DNA of 64,000 bases from Blastococcus colisei (GTDB lineage: Bacteria > Actinomycetota > Actinomycetes > Mycobacteriales > Geodermatophilaceae). This document shows, piece after piece, positions 17,586 to 26,522 of the stretch. The DNA lies in NCBI RefSeq assembly GCF_006717095.1, contig NZ_VFQE01000001.1, forward strand, positions 4,001,205 through 4,065,204, read 5' to 3'. Position 1 is the first letter of the stretch, and each line of letters starts with the position of its first letter. The position numbers and the translations under genes were made by a program. The notes under the pieces were generated by a model that was not told the origin of the DNA, made no database searches, and was given only the letters and a program-made list of their open reading frames with translations.

Positions 17586-18275
17586 CTAGCGGCCGACCCC
17601 GTACACGCCACGCGACTGGTCGCGGGTGAGAACTCCCCCGTTGAGCTCGATGACGCGGCGGCGCATGGAGTCCACGATGTGGTAGTCGTGCGTCGCCATG
17701 ATCACCGTGGTGCCGGTGCGGTTGATCCGCTCGAGCAGCAGCATGATGCCCTCGCTCGTCTCCGGATCGAGGTTTCCCGTCGGTTCGTCGGCGAGCAGGA
17801 CCAGCGGCCGGTTGACGAACGCGCGGGCGATGGCCACCCGCTGCTGCTCACCCCCGGACAGCTCGCTGGGCAGCCGGTGCGCCTTGCCCTCGAGACCGAC
17901 CATCTCGAGCACCTCGGGCACGACCCGCTTGATCGTCCGCGACGGCTTGTTGATGACCTCGAGTGCGAAGGCGACGTTCTGGGCGACGGTGCGGTCGCGG
18001 AGAAGGCGGAAGTCCTGGAAGACGCAGCCCATGGTCCGGCGCAGCTTGGGCACCTGCCACTTGCTCATCGTGTTCAACGTCTTGCCGTTGACGATCACGT
18101 TGCCGGAGGTCGGGGTGTCCTCCTTCAGCAGCAGCCGGAGGAACGTCGACTTCCCCGAGCCGGAGGACCCGATGAGGAAGACGAACTCGCCCTTGTCGAT
18201 CTCGGTGGACACGTCGTCGAGGGCCGGCCGGCCGCTGGCCGGGTAGAGCTTGGTGACGTGTTGCAATTCGATCAC
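17586..18275 (-). CDS. ftsE: Cell division ATP-binding protein FtsE
   Basis: The 229-residue ABC ATPase of FtsEX. Walker A is GSSGSGKST at 36-44, the Q-loop is FQDFRLL, the signature is LSGGEQQR and Walker B is [12 protein letters not shown], followed by the switch histidine in MATHDYH. The length equals that of mycobacterial FtsE. The GTG at 18273-18275 gives the standard start [11 protein letters not shown]; longer upstream extensions are not homologous. It couples ATP hydrolysis through FtsX to cell-wall hydrolysis at division. Confidence 0.96.
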   Translation of the reverse strand: MIELQHVTKLYPASGRPALDDVSTEIDKGEFVFLIGSSGSGKSTFLRLLLKEDTPTSGNVIVNGKTLNTMSKWQVPKLRRTMGCVFQDFRLLRDRTVAQNVAFALEVINKPSRTIKRVVPEVLEMVGLEGKAHRLPSELSGGEQQRVAIARAFVNRPLVLLADEPTGNLDPETSEGIMLLLERINRTGTTVIMATHDYHIVDSMRRRVIELNGGVLTRDQSRGVYGVGR

Positions 18276-18439
18276 GAGGCGCCACGGTACCTGCCCAGGC
18301 CATGACAATCCTGCCTCCGCCACGGAACTCGCGGGACTCGTTCCCGCGCTGCACCACCGGCCCCCGGAAACCCCCCGGTCACCGCTCGCGGACGGTCCCG
18401 TCCGGCTCTGAGGAGGCCCGGAATGTGAGCTCCACGACG

Positions 18440-19552
18440 TCAGGGGGCGTCGACGGTCTCCTGCTGGCGACGCCACCGGATGCCCGACTCGATGAAGGCG
18501 TCGATCTCGCCGTCCAGCACGGCGGCGGTGTTGCCGGTCTCCTGCTCGGTCCGCAGGTCCTTGACCATCTGGTACGGGTGGAGGACGTAGGAGCGCATCT
18601 GGTTGCCCCAGCTGCTGCCCTCCCCCTTCAGCGCGTCCATCTCCGCCTTCTGCTCCTGCTGGCGGACGACGAGCAGCCGGGCCTGCAGCACGCGCAGCGC
18701 GGCAGCGCGGTTCTGGATCTGGCTCTTCTCGTTCTGGCAGGACACCACGATGCCGGTCGGGATGTGGGTCATGCGGACGGCGGAGTCGGTGGTGTTGACG
18801 CTCTGCCCGCCCGGACCCGACGACCGGAAGACGTCGACCCGGATCTCGTTCTCGGGGATGTCGACGTGGTCGGTCTGCTCGACGACGGGCAGCACCTCCA
18901 CCCCGGCGAAGGAGGTCTGCCGGCGGCCCTGGTTGTCGAACGGCGAGATGCGCACCAGCCGGTGGGTGCCCTGCTCGACCGAGAGGGTGCCGTAGGCGTA
19001 GGGCACCTTGACGGCGAAGGTGGCCGACTTGATGCCGGCCTCCTCGGCGTAGCTGACGTCGTAGACCTCGGTCGGGTACTTGTGGCGCTCGGCCCACCGC
19101 AGGTACATGCGCATCAGCATCTCGGCGAAGTCGGCCGCGTCGACGCCGCCGGCCTCCGACCGGATCGTCACCAGGGCCTCGCGGGAGTCGTACTCGCCGT
19201 TGAGCAGGGTGCGGACCTCGAGCTCGTCGATGACGGTGCGGATGCTGGCGAGCTCGCGCTCGGTCTCGGCGGTGGTGGCCTCGTCGCCCTCCTCCTCCGC
19301 CATCTCGTGCATCAGGGCGACGTCGTCGAGGCGGCTGCGCAGCTCCTCCACCCGGCGCAGATCTCCCTGCAGGTAGGAGAGGCGCGAGGTGAGCGCCTGG
19401 GCGGCCTCGACGTCGTTCCAGAGATCCGGCGCGGCGGCCTGCTGCTCGAGGTCGGCGATCTCGTTGCGCATGTCGTCGATGCGCAGGACGGCCTCGATCG
19501 ACTTCAGGGTCGTGTTGAGCTCGTCGAGTACGACGGAGAAGTCGGCAGCCAC
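18440..19552 (-). CDS. prfB: Peptide chain release factor 2
   Basis: Reads UGA and UAA stop codons and triggers peptide release. The 370-residue protein has the SPF stop-recognition tripeptide at 203-205 (VRISPFDNQ) and the GGQ peptidyl-transferase motif at 248-250 ([10 protein letters not shown]). The frame is continuous, with no internal UGA, so the autoregulatory +1 frameshift known from E. coli prfB is absent. The GTG at 19550-19552 gives the usual family start ([10 protein letters not shown]), though no clear ribosome binding site precedes it. ftsE follows after 164 nt. Confidence 0.95.
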   Translation of the reverse strand: MAADFSVVLDELNTTLKSIEAVLRIDDMRNEIADLEQQAAAPDLWNDVEAAQALTSRLSYLQGDLRRVEELRSRLDDVALMHEMAEEEGDEATTAETERELASIRTVIDELEVRTLLNGEYDSREALVTIRSEAGGVDAADFAEMLMRMYLRWAERHKYPTEVYDVSYAEEAGIKSATFAVKVPYAYGTLSVEQGTHRLVRISPFDNQGRRQTSFAGVEVLPVVEQTDHVDIPENEIRVDVFRSSGPGGQSVNTTDSAVRMTHIPTGIVVSCQNEKSQIQNRAAALRVLQARLLVVRQQEQKAEMDALKGEGSSWGNQMRSYVLHPYQMVKDLRTEQETGNTAAVLDGEIDAFIESGIRWRRQQETVDAP

Positions 19553-19598
19553 GTCTAGCCAGGGTAGTGCGCCCCTCGCCGGGGTAGGCATCCGTGGC

Positions 19599-19886
19599 AT
19601 GACCGATCCACAAAAGCCCCGCTCGCAGCCTGAATACGAACGCGGGCTACCCGACTACCACGACCCCACGGCGGGGTTCGCCGGCGCGCGACCGGCCCAG
19701 TCGGCGCTCACGCTCCGGCTGGTGCTGGCCGTCTTCGGCCTCGTGGTCTGCATCGCCGGCGGTCTCGCCTGGCTGGCCACCGACCTCCCGACGTGGCCGG
19801 GCGTCGTGCTCCTCGTGCTGGGGGCGGTCGCCGCCGTCGACATCGTGGTGATCGTGCGACGCAAGGCCCGCGGCGAACCCGGCTGA
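19599..19886 (+). CDS. Small two-helix membrane protein, DUF6343-like
   Basis: The 95-residue protein has a hydrophilic N-terminus, then [11 protein letters not shown] followed by two transmembrane helices ([20 protein letters not shown] and [21 protein letters not shown]). The S-A-L-x-L-R entry and short helical hairpin recall the actinobacterial DUF6343 family, of unknown function. It is divergent from prfB with only 46 nt between starts. Confidence 0.6.
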   Translation: MTDPQKPRSQPEYERGLPDYHDPTAGFAGARPAQSALTLRLVLAVFGLVVCIAGGLAWLATDLPTWPGVVLLVLGAVAAVDIVVIVRRKARGEPG

Positions 19887-19893
19887 CGTCCGA

Positions 19894-21816
19894 TCAGCGC
19901 CGCGGTGCCGCCGCCGTGGCGCTGCCCAGTGCGGCCCTGCCGGCGCGGGCGGAGCGGCGGGTCGCCAGCCAGCTCGTCAGCTGCTCGGCCGGCATCGGGC
20001 TGGCGATGTGGAATCCCTGCGCGTACGTGCAGCCCAGTTCCGTGGCGAGCGCGAGCTGCTCCGCGGTCTCGACGCCCTCGGCGAGGCTGCGCATGCCGCA
20101 GGCCCTGGCCAGCCCCACGACGGCCGCGATCGCCGCCGTCGACTGGCTCGGGCGGTCCGGGGCTCCGACCACCAGGCTGCGGTCGATCTTCAGCACGCCG
20201 GCCGGGATGTTCACCAGCTGGCCGAGCGAGGAGTAGCCGGTACCGAAGTCGTCGATCGCGACCTCCACCCCCGACCGGCGCAGGGCGGCGAGCTGGGCCG
20301 CGGCCCGTTCGGCGTCCTCGGCCACGCAGCTCTCCGTCAGCTCGACGATCAGGTGCTCGGGCGCCAGCCCCGAGGCGGCGAGCGCCTCCGCGACGTCGCG
20401 CACGAGGGTGCCGGCAGCCAGCGCCGCGGGACTGATGTTGACGCCCCACAGGAGAGGAAAGCCCCGCCGTACCCATTCCGCGGCCTGGCGGGTCGCCTCG
20501 CCCAGCACCCAGCGGGTCAACGGACCGATCAGCTCGGACTGCTCGGCCACCGGGATGAACTCGCAGGGCCCGACCAGGCCGCGCTCGGGGTGCTGCCAGC
20601 GAACCAGCGCCTCCGCTCCCGCGACCTCGCCGCTCGGCAGGTCGAGGACGGGCTGGTAGTGGAGGACGAGCTGGTTGCCGTCGATGGCATCGCGCAACTC
20701 GCCGGCGAGCTGGACCTTCCGCTGCACGGCGGTGCGCAGGTCGGCGCTGAACACGTGGATCCGGTTCCGGCCGGCCGCCTTGGCGGCGTACATCGCCAGG
20801 TCTGCGTCGCGCACGAGATCGGTCGAGCGCACCATGGCCGGTCGCGGACTGCCGGCACCGGCGATGCCGATGCTCGCGCTGAGCCGCACGCTGCGGCCGG
20901 CGAGCTCGAAGGGTTGCTCGAAGATGGCCTGGCAGCGCTGGGCCAAGATCTCCGCGCCGTCCGCGTCGCAATCCCGGCAGAGGACGACGAACTCGTCACC
21001 ACCGAGCCGGCCCACGGTGTCCTGGCCACGGGTCCCGGCGATGAGCCGGTCGGCCAGCTGCCGGAGCAACTGGTCGCCCAGCTCGTGACCGAGGGAGTCG
21101 TTGACGTCCTTGAACCCGTCCACGTCGAGGAAGAGCACCGCCACCGGCGTCAGGTCGGGGTTGCGCAGCTCGGCGTCGATCAGCTCGTGCAGGTGCGCCC
21201 GGTTGGGGAGCTCGGTGAGGTGGTCGTGGCGGGCCCGCCAGGTCGCGGCTTGCTCGGCCTGCACGCGGGAGGTGATGTCGGTGTGCGTGACGACGACGTG
21301 CCCCGCCTGGTCGACGCGGGAGCCGTGCACGTGGAACCAGCGTGTTCCTCCGAGGGGGTGGGGGAACGAGTAGTCGAGCGAGACCTCGTCGCGTTCGCCT
21401 CGCGCCAGTTCCTGGAGGGAGGCGACCATGGCCCGGGAGACCGCGTCGTCGCGCAGGCTGAGCGCCATGTCGTAGTAGTTGGCTCCGATGCCGACCTGGA
21501 AGCGGAGGTCCGCGTAGGTCCTGGACCGCGTGGTCCAGGCCTGGTTCCCCAGCAGCATCCGTCCTTCGGGGTCGAGGAGGCACGTCGGCGACGGCACGGC
21601 GTCCAGCACCGCCTCCACGAGGACGGCGTCGCGATCGGAGGCACCCGCGTGACGGTGCACGTCCAGGGGCAGCTCGGGCTTGCCCGGTCCGTCTCGTCGC
21701 ACGTCTCCCCCGGTGATCGCGGACGCGTCCGACGGCGTCCTACTGGTTCCATCGGCAGGAGTGACCGCGGGCACAGCCTGCTGAGGCGGCCCTACCCGAA
21801 AAGGAGGAGCCGGCAT
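19894..21816 (-). CDS. PAS-GGDEF-EAL cyclic-di-GMP signalling protein
   Basis: The 640-residue protein has a disordered N-terminus, a PAS domain (about 60-185), a GGDEF domain (185-350) and an EAL domain (360-620). The cyclase motif GGDEF is intact at 272-276, with an allosteric I-site RGQD at 263-266, exactly five residues before it. The phosphodiesterase motif EAL is intact at 402-404, with metal and general-base motifs (ELTES, IDDFGTGYSSLG, KIDRSL, AEGVET). Both activities are therefore possible, with one perhaps dominating. There is no membrane segment. It converges with the small membrane gene, 7 nt apart. The ATG at 21816 lacks a well-spaced ribosome binding site. Confidence 0.9.
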   Translation of the reverse strand: MPAPPFRVGPPQQAVPAVTPADGTSRTPSDASAITGGDVRRDGPGKPELPLDVHRHAGASDRDAVLVEAVLDAVPSPTCLLDPEGRMLLGNQAWTTRSRTYADLRFQVGIGANYYDMALSLRDDAVSRAMVASLQELARGERDEVSLDYSFPHPLGGTRWFHVHGSRVDQAGHVVVTHTDITSRVQAEQAATWRARHDHLTELPNRAHLHELIDAELRNPDLTPVAVLFLDVDGFKDVNDSLGHELGDQLLRQLADRLIAGTRGQDTVGRLGGDEFVVLCRDCDADGAEILAQRCQAIFEQPFELAGRSVRLSASIGIAGAGSPRPAMVRSTDLVRDADLAMYAAKAAGRNRIHVFSADLRTAVQRKVQLAGELRDAIDGNQLVLHYQPVLDLPSGEVAGAEALVRWQHPERGLVGPCEFIPVAEQSELIGPLTRWVLGEATRQAAEWVRRGFPLLWGVNISPAALAAGTLVRDVAEALAASGLAPEHLIVELTESCVAEDAERAAAQLAALRRSGVEVAIDDFGTGYSSLGQLVNIPAGVLKIDRSLVVGAPDRPSQSTAAIAAVVGLARACGMRSLAEGVETAEQLALATELGCTYAQGFHIASPMPAEQLTSWLATRRSARAGRAALGSATAAAPRR

Positions 21817-21826
21817 CCTCGGCGTC

Positions 21827-22153
21827 TCATGGTGACCGCGTCTCCTCGGTGATCCACCGGAGGTACGCCGGGTTGCCGGCCAGGAGTGGCATCGCGATGA
21901 CGCACGGGACCTCGTACGGGTGCAGCTCGACGGCACGGGCGGTGATCGCCGGCACCAGCGACAGCCGGGTGTGCAGCGCCACCCTGGCCTCGGGCTCGTC
22001 CTCGACCTTCCCCTGCCAGCGGTAGACCGACCGGATCGCGTCCAGCAGGTGACCGCAGGCGGCCAGGCGCTCCTCCACGAGCGTGCGGGTGAAGCCGGCC
22101 AGCCAGGCGGCATCCGCGGCCGTGACGACGACCTCGCAGCACTCCTCGTCCAC
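21827..22153 (-). CDS. cutA: CutA-like divalent cation tolerance protein
   Basis: The 108-residue protein is full length for the trimeric CutA family, with E-V-V-V-T-A-A-D at the start, LVEERLAACGHLLDAIRSVYRWQGKVEDEPEARVALHT in the core (conserved C, Y-R-W-x-G-K) and HPYEVPCVIAMPLLAGNPAYLRWI at the end. The family was first linked to copper tolerance; its biochemical role remains uncertain. The GTG at 22151-22153 follows a TGAGGA ribosome binding site. It lies 10 nt upstream of the GGDEF-EAL gene on the same strand. Confidence 0.9.
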   Translation of the reverse strand: MDEECCEVVVTAADAAWLAGFTRTLVEERLAACGHLLDAIRSVYRWQGKVEDEPEARVALHTRLSLVPAITARAVELHPYEVPCVIAMPLLAGNPAYLRWITEETRSP

Positions 22154-22217
22154 GCCGTCATCCTCACCGGAGGAGATCCGGGCGTGGAACCTCGGCCCGC
22201 ACGGGTAGGTGCCGGGC

Positions 22218-22454
22218 ATGACCGACGACATGACGATCCAGATCGACAGCGAGCAGTACGTCATCCGGCAGGACGGCGAGGGCATGCAGGTGGGGCGGCG
22301 CAACGGCGACGACGTCGTCTGGCTGGAGACCGTGGACCTCGACCTGCTCCCCGGGCCGGCCCGGGCGGCGCTCGAGCGCGGCGACACCTCCGACCAGGCG
22401 CTGCTGACCGCCCTGCGCGGGGTCACGCAGGCCGAGACCGAGCGCGGCGCCTGA
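22218..22454 (+). CDS. Small protein of unknown function
   Basis: A 78-residue soluble protein, acidic overall, starting MTDDMTIQIDSEQYVIRQ and ending in a helical R-G-D-T-S-D-Q-A-L-L-T-A-L-R-G-V segment. No domain is recognised. The ATG at 22218 sits about 8 nt after AGGTG. It diverges from cutA and converges with the proline-rich secreted protein gene. Confidence 0.6.
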   Translation: MTDDMTIQIDSEQYVIRQDGEGMQVGRRNGDDVVWLETVDLDLLPGPARAALERGDTSDQALLTALRGVTQAETERGA

Positions 22455-22456
22455 GC

Positions 22457-23584
22457 TCAGTCGTCTCCGCGCCCGTTCCCCCGGCCCTTCCCCCGACCGT
22501 TGCCCCGGTCCTCGTCCCGGTCCTCGTCCCGGTCGTCCGCCTCGTCTTCCCGTTCCTGCCTCTCGCGCTCGGCGGCGGCACGCAACCACTCCTCGACCTC
22601 GGCCCATCCGTCGTCCACCGGCTGCTGCACGACAGGCGGGGCCGGTAGGGGGGCGGCCACCGGCGGCTGGGCGGGAACAGGCGTCGCGGGAACAGGCGTC
22701 GCGGGAACAGGCGTCGCGGGGACGGTAGCTGCGAGGGCCGGCGCAGGGGTCCGTGCCGGCGCAGGCGCCCGGGCGGGCCCGGGCGCCTGCGGGGGCTCGG
22801 GAGCCGGAGGCGGCGGCGGCGGGGGCGGGATCGGGATCGGAAGCTGCGCCAGGCGCAACTCCCGGCCGTCGAGCACTCGACCGTCGGCGGCCGCGGTCGC
22901 ATGCCAGGCAGCCCACTGCAGCGGGTCGGACAGCGACGCGCGGACCTCGCTCGCCGTCCCGCGTGGCAGGTGCAGGAAGACGGCCCGTCCGATGGCGGCC
23001 GACGCGGCGACGTCGCAGGCGGCCGTGCGGAGGAAGTTCTTGCCGGCGGCGCAGTCCACCCGCTCGTCCACCGCCCGGGAGACCGCCTCGACGACGTCGG
23101 CGAACGCCGCGATCGACGCCTCGGCCTGCGGGGCGTCGCCGTCCGGCAGGAAACGGGCCAGGGTTTCCACCACCGCGGGTGCCGCCGCGGCCGCCAGCGG
23201 CTCGACCGCGAGCTCCGCCGCTGCCGCACCCAACGGCCAGCGGACGACGTCGCCAGGCATGAGCAGGGTGCCGGTGCTGACCATCCGGGAGAGCACGCCC
23301 GCGACGGTGGAGTCGTCCCGGTGGACGACGAGAGGGAACCCGAGGTTGCCGCCGGCTCGCACCACCACAGGGACGTCGAGGGAGTTGCGCACGCTGAGCG
23401 AGGTCGGGTCGGCGCACGCGTCGAGGACGAACGTGGCCGGGACGCCGCCTCGGGAGGTGTCGAGGGTGCAGAGTTCGAGTGCCGGCCCCGCGGTCGCCGG
23501 AGCCGGGGCCCAGGTCTGCAGGACGCCCACCGCGACCACGCCCGCCAGGACGACCGGGAGACGCCTCACGTCGGGAACCCGCAC
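22457..23584 (-). CDS. Secreted proline-rich protein of unknown function
   Basis: The 375-residue protein starts with a signal peptide (RRLPVVLAGVVAVGVLQTWAPAPATA), followed by a folded region of about 220 residues with four cysteines. After that come a proline tract, an Ala/Pro-rich linker with three perfect VPATP repeats, a short helix and a tail of alternating acidic and N-G-R-G residues. It is probably exported and wall-associated. The gene starts 19 nt inside the upstream lipoprotein gene, so the two are likely co-expressed. No enzymatic motif is visible. Confidence 0.75.
   Translation of the reverse strand: MRVPDVRRLPVVLAGVVAVGVLQTWAPAPATAGPALELCTLDTSRGGVPATFVLDACADPTSLSVRNSLDVPVVVRAGGNLGFPLVVHRDDSTVAGVLSRMVSTGTLLMPGDVVRWPLGAAAAELAVEPLAAAAAPAVVETLARFLPDGDAPQAEASIAAFADVVEAVSRAVDERVDCAAGKNFLRTAACDVAASAAIGRAVFLHLPRGTASEVRASLSDPLQWAAWHATAAADGRVLDGRELRLAQLPIPIPPPPPPPPAPEPPQAPGPARAPAPARTPAPALAATVPATPVPATPVPATPVPAQPPVAAPLPAPPVVQQPVDDGWAEVEEWLRAAAERERQEREDEADDRDEDRDEDRGNGRGKGRGNGRGDD
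22674..22718. repeat. Three perfect 15-bp tandem repeats
   Basis: The unit GGAACAGGCGTCGCG is repeated three times without mismatch inside the secreted protein gene and encodes VPATP on the minus strand. Perfect identity at the DNA level suggests recent expansion or slippage. Confidence 0.8.
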
Positions 23585-24012
23585 GCCGGCTGGACGAGTG
23601 TGCCCAGCTCGTCGAGGCCGGCGCTGATGTCGTCGCGGACCGCCTCGGTCAGTCCCTGGTCACGAGCCGCGGTCAGGGCCGCCACCAGCTCGCCCACCGC
23701 ATCGTCGAGTGCGGGCCGGACGTCGTCGAGCACTGCCCGGAGCTCGTCGATGGCGGCGGTGAGGTCGACCTCCGCCTCGACGTTCCCCGGGTCACCGGCC
23801 AGCAGCCCGACGGCCGTGGGGATGCCCGGGAGAGCCGTCGACCCGGCGAGACGGGCACAGTAGGGCGGGGCGCCCGCGACGCCGGCGTACGACGGCACCG
23901 CCACGTCGCCGCGGTGCGACACGGGCATCTCGGCGACCGACTGCGTGCACCCTGCGGACGCGGCCGCCAGAAGAATGGTCAGGCGGAGCCACGTGGGCCT
24001 GCGGGTGACCAT
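23566..24012 (-). CDS. Lipoprotein of unknown function
   Basis: The 148-residue protein begins MVTRRPTWLRLTILLAAASAGC, a lipoprotein signal with the lipobox S-A-G-C, so it should be lipidated and anchored outside the membrane. The mature part is mostly helical with a long amphipathic region (EVDLTAAIDELRAVLDDVRPALDDAVGELVAAL), and three more cysteines may form disulfides. No family is recognised. Its 3' end overlaps the start of the secreted proline-rich protein gene. Confidence 0.75.
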   Translation of the reverse strand: MVTRRPTWLRLTILLAAASAGCTQSVAEMPVSHRGDVAVPSYAGVAGAPPYCARLAGSTALPGIPTAVGLLAGDPGNVEAEVDLTAAIDELRAVLDDVRPALDDAVGELVAALTAARDQGLTEAVRDDISAGLDELGTLVQPACGFPT

Positions 24013-24141
24013 GAGCGCAACGTAAGGGCGCGACCGCGCGGACCCAACGCGCGTCACCCGGCCGGGCTAATGGACGGTGCCCGGCATAACGGGGCGTCAG
24101 CGAGTGGTCGCCGTTCCGGACCCGGATCATGGCGAGCCGGC

Positions 24142-24600
24142 TCAGCGGTCGTGCGGAACCCGCTCCGGCCGGACGTAGTCGCCCAGGGCGTGCACCCGCC
24201 AGCCACCGAGGCGGGGGCGGCGCACGAGGGTCGCGATGAGGATGTCGCCGACGAGGACCGTGTCCGAGGGGACGCGATGCATCTCCCCCGCGTCGCGCAG
24301 GTACCGGACGTAGACGACGTCCGGGTCGTCCACGGAGGGCGTCGCCTCGTGCGCCATGCCGTACCCGGGCAGCAGGGCGGCGGCCCTGGTGAAGTCGCCC
24401 CACCCGGGCCAGCTCTCCGGGGTGACGACGACGCTGAGGATGGTCAGGTCAGGGCCGTCCGGTTCGGTCACCGCCGTCCAGAAGACCGCACCGACGGTCA
24501 CCGGGTTGTCGGGACCGGGCGGGCCCGCCGCCACGAGCGCCTCGACCTCGGACGTCGGGTGCGGTGGGGGCGGCAGGTCCTCGGGCGGCAGCTGGGCCAT
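24142..24600 (-). CDS. Protein of unknown function at the end of the tad operon
   Basis: A 152-residue soluble protein with a proline-rich start (EDLPPPPHPT), conserved-looking strands (NPVTVGAVFWTAV, DLTILSVVVTPESWPGWGDF) and a C-terminal LGGWRVHALGDYVRPERVPHD. No domain is recognised. It lies 59 nt downstream of the second TadE-like gene on the same strand and may be part of the pilus operon. Confidence 0.65.
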   Translation of the reverse strand: MAQLPPEDLPPPPHPTSEVEALVAAGPPGPDNPVTVGAVFWTAVTEPDGPDLTILSVVVTPESWPGWGDFTRAAALLPGYGMAHEATPSVDDPDVVYVRYLRDAGEMHRVPSDTVLVGDILIATLVRRPRLGGWRVHALGDYVRPERVPHDR

Positions 24601-24659
24601 TTCGCCAGGATCCCCCCGGGTCGCCGTGGCGGAACGCGTGGCCGTCCGCGGCGCGACGT

Positions 24660-25118
24660 TCAGCCGTCGACGTAGCGGTCCCGCTCGACGACGAACTGGC
24701 CGGTCGCGGTGTTGGCGTCGACGAACTCCGGCAGCAGTGGGATCCGCACGGTCACCGTGACGCAGACGGAGAACTCCTCCCCCGGCGTCAGCGTCGGCGA
24801 GTAGCCGCCCGCCGCGTCGCAGTCGGCGCCCGCCGGCGCGTAAGCCAGCCGCAGGTCGGTGACGTCGACCGACTGGTCCTCGACGGCGAGTTCCGCCGCC
24901 CGCAGTGCCCGCTCCTGACCGGTTCCCGGGTCCGGCGCGGTCGCTATCGCCCGGCCGGCCTCCCGGGCCGCCGCGGTGGACGCGAAGACGCCGCGCTGCA
25001 CCGCCGAGAACCCGGCGACGATGTAGATCAGCGGCACGAAGACGACCAGCGCGATGAAGACGAACTCGACGAGCGCTGACCCGTCCTCACCGGCCAGCCG
25101 GCGGCGCAGCCACGTCAC
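24660..25118 (-). CDS. TadE-family pseudopilin (second copy)
   Basis: The 152-residue protein has a basic start (MTWLRRRLAG), then the TadE hydrophobic segment EDGSALVEFVFIALVVFVPLIYIVAGF with the conserved G-S-A-x-V-E-F, and an exported region with two cysteines. TadE-like proteins are minor pseudopilins of the Tad secretion system. Its start overlaps the stop of the first TadE-like gene by 4 nt, indicating translational coupling. Confidence 0.85.
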   Translation of the reverse strand: MTWLRRRLAGEDGSALVEFVFIALVVFVPLIYIVAGFSAVQRGVFASTAAAREAGRAIATAPDPGTGQERALRAAELAVEDQSVDVTDLRLAYAPAGADCDAAGGYSPTLTPGEEFSVCVTVTVRIPLLPEFVDANTATGQFVVERDRYVDG

Positions 25119-25591
25119 GCCGCCTCCTTGACCGCGCGGCCGGTGACTTCCAGCGGCAGCAGGTTGCCCAGCACCGCCAGCAGCGACGGCACCGCACCGG
25201 TGCAGCGGACCACCACCAGGGTCAGCCCGCTCGGGTCCACCTCCTCGGCCGACGTGCAGGCGAGCCCCTCGGCCGTCTGCACCGACGTCGCCCGCGCGAC
25301 CACCTCGACCGTCCGCGGCGCCCCGGCAGAGGAGTCGACGTCGGCGTTGGCGGCATAGCGGGCGCCGTCCTGCGCGCTCGCCGTCACCACGTTGCGCACG
25401 TGCACGTAGACCGCCACCTGCAGCACCGCGAGCAGCAGGGCCACGATCAGCATCGAGACCATGACGAAGTCGACGACGGCGCTGCCCCGCTCGCCGTCGT
25501 CCCCGTCCGTGTGGTGATGGAACGGCCTCGCTGCAGGGAACCGCCGCGAGCGTGCGAGCGGTGGGGGGCAGTGAGGTCCTTCGTCAGCCAC
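25115..25591 (-). CDS. TadE-family pseudopilin (first copy)
   Basis: The 158-residue protein carries the TadE motif GERGSAVVDFVMVSMLIVALLLAVLQVAVYVHVRNVV, followed by A-S-A-Q-D-G-A-R-Y-A-A and a periplasmic-type domain with two cysteines. It has an unusually long, histidine-rich N-terminal lead (about 35 residues), so the true start may lie downstream of the GTG at 25591. It overlaps the pilin gene by 8 nt and the second TadE gene by 4 nt. Confidence 0.85.
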   Translation of the reverse strand: MADEGPHCPPPLARSRRFPAARPFHHHTDGDDGERGSAVVDFVMVSMLIVALLLAVLQVAVYVHVRNVVTASAQDGARYAANADVDSSAGAPRTVEVVARATSVQTAEGLACTSAEEVDPSGLTLVVVRCTGAVPSLLAVLGNLLPLEVTGRAVKEAA

Positions 25592-25790
25592 CGGTCGTGA
25601 CGGAGGTGAGCGCGTTGGTCACCGCGTCCACGATCGCCTCGCGGAACGGGATGAGGATGGCGAGCACGAGCGCCGCCGTCATCACCGTGATCATGACCCA
25701 GCCCGGGACGTCGCCCCGCTCGGGATCCTCGCCCTTCACCCGTGCCGCGAGCGCGGTCAGTGCGGAGGTGAGGTACCTGTGGGCGCGCAT
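25584..25790 (-). CDS. Flp-type pilin-like small membrane protein
   Basis: The 68-residue protein has a hydrophilic lead with E-R-G-D-V-P-G-W-V-M followed by one hydrophobic helix (ITVMTAALVLAILIPF) and a polar tail, as in small Flp/TadE-type pilins of actinobacterial tad operons. It is the probable pilus subunit. AAGGA lies 6 nt before the ATG. It starts 29 nt after the 3' fragment of tadC, so in the uninterrupted chromosome it would follow tadC directly. Confidence 0.7.
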   Translation of the reverse strand: MRAHRYLTSALTALAARVKGEDPERGDVPGWVMITVMTAALVLAILIPFREAIVDAVTNALTSVTTGG

Positions 25791-25819
25791 TCGGCGTCCT
25801 TCCTGTCGGTCCCGCGGGC

Positions 25820-25909
25820 TCATCGGGCCAGCGAGACGATGCTGATCAGCCCCGGGAACAGGGCGAAGAGAACGGTGACCGGCAGGACCAGGAAGACGAC
25901 CGGCACCGC
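25820..25909 (-). pseudogene. tadC: tadC, 3' fragment cut off by the phage-derived element
   Basis: Minus-strand codons from the attachment core to the TGA at 25820 encode the last 27 residues of a TadC-type inner membrane protein (starting PVVFLVLPVTVLF, ending SLAR), its final transmembrane helix. The remaining 288 codons lie 18 kb away at 43,963-44,825. Joining the parts at ACCGC gives a 948-nt frame of 315 residues. Separated like this, the fragment has no start of its own. Confidence 0.9.
25905..25909. other. attL core of the serine-integrase element
   Basis: ACCGC is the only sequence shared by the two element-tadC junctions. Left of it the sequence is tadC; right of it the element begins. 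The matching core is at 43963-43967. Crossover could be at any base pair within these 5 bp. Confidence 0.85.
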
Positions 25910-25927
25910 AATTGCCAGGCTTCCCCC

Positions 25928-26146
25928 GTGCCCCACACCAAGCGACTTCCCCGCGGTCTCTGTGCCGTGTGCCGCACCGTCCGGCCGGTGAAGACCGACG
26001 GCACGCTGCGGACGCACGCTGACCCGGCGAACACCGTGCGCCGCTGCATGGGCTCCGGGTGGGCGCCGATCGACCCGAACACGGGGCGCGCCATCGACCC
26101 GGCGAACCCGCCCACCCCACAGACTCCGTCTCCGCCGACCGGCTGA
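25928..26146 (+). CDS. Small zinc-finger-like protein at the left end of the element
   Basis: The 72-residue protein has C-A-V-C, a histidine 16 residues later (R-T-H-A-D-P) and R-R-C-M-G-S-G, a pattern seen in small phage and plasmid proteins of actinobacteria with a C-x2-C...H...C zinc knuckle ending in G-S-G. The function is unknown. GTG at 25928 is only 18 nt from the attL core, so its promoter would lie across the att site: in tadC when integrated and in the right end of the element when circular. Confidence 0.6.
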   Translation: MPHTKRLPRGLCAVCRTVRPVKTDGTLRTHADPANTVRRCMGSGWAPIDPNTGRAIDPANPPTPQTPSPPTG

Positions 26147-26304
26147 GGCGAGGCACACCCCTCGCCGGTGAGCGATCACCGGGCAGAGGGACGTACGGTA
26201 CGAAGGCGTCGCGGTACAGGCCGTGACGAAGGCGGCCCCGGCTGGCGCGTGAACGCCAGACCGAGGCCTTGATCCCTCACCATCCTCAGAAAGGCGAGAG
26301 ACCC

Positions 26305-26508
26305 ATGATCAACACTATCGAGCGCCCGTGCCACCAGTACCGCATCTTCGGTGTGGACATCATCGAACTGCCGAGCGGGCTCCACGGCCGCGACTGGACG
26401 ATCTTCCGGGAAGCGAACATCATCGGGATTCGCGTTGGCATGTCCGAGCAGGAGCGCAGGCGCGCACTGGCCGAAGCGCTGACCGAGATGGTCAAGCCCA
26501 CGAGCTGA
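26305..26508 (+). CDS. Small protein of unknown function
   Basis: A 67-residue protein (MINTIERPCHQYRIFGVD..., then LHGRDWTIFREANIIGIRVGMSEQERRRALAEALTEMV). The C-terminal amphipathic helix and compact alpha/beta pattern suggest a folded domain, but I recognise no family. The ATG follows AAAGGCGAGAG. It is followed by a bidirectional terminator. Confidence 0.65.
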   Translation: MINTIERPCHQYRIFGVDIIELPSGLHGRDWTIFREANIIGIRVGMSEQERRRALAEALTEMVKPTS

Positions 26509-26522
26509 CCCGGCGGCACACG

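Noticed and set aside
18440..19552. Programmed +1 frameshift in prfB
   Set aside because: The RF2 frame is continuous and contains no internal UGA slip site.
17586..19613. A 675-codon frame containing FtsE at its end
   Set aside because: The upstream two thirds are shadow of prfB; FtsE of normal 229-residue length starts at 18275.
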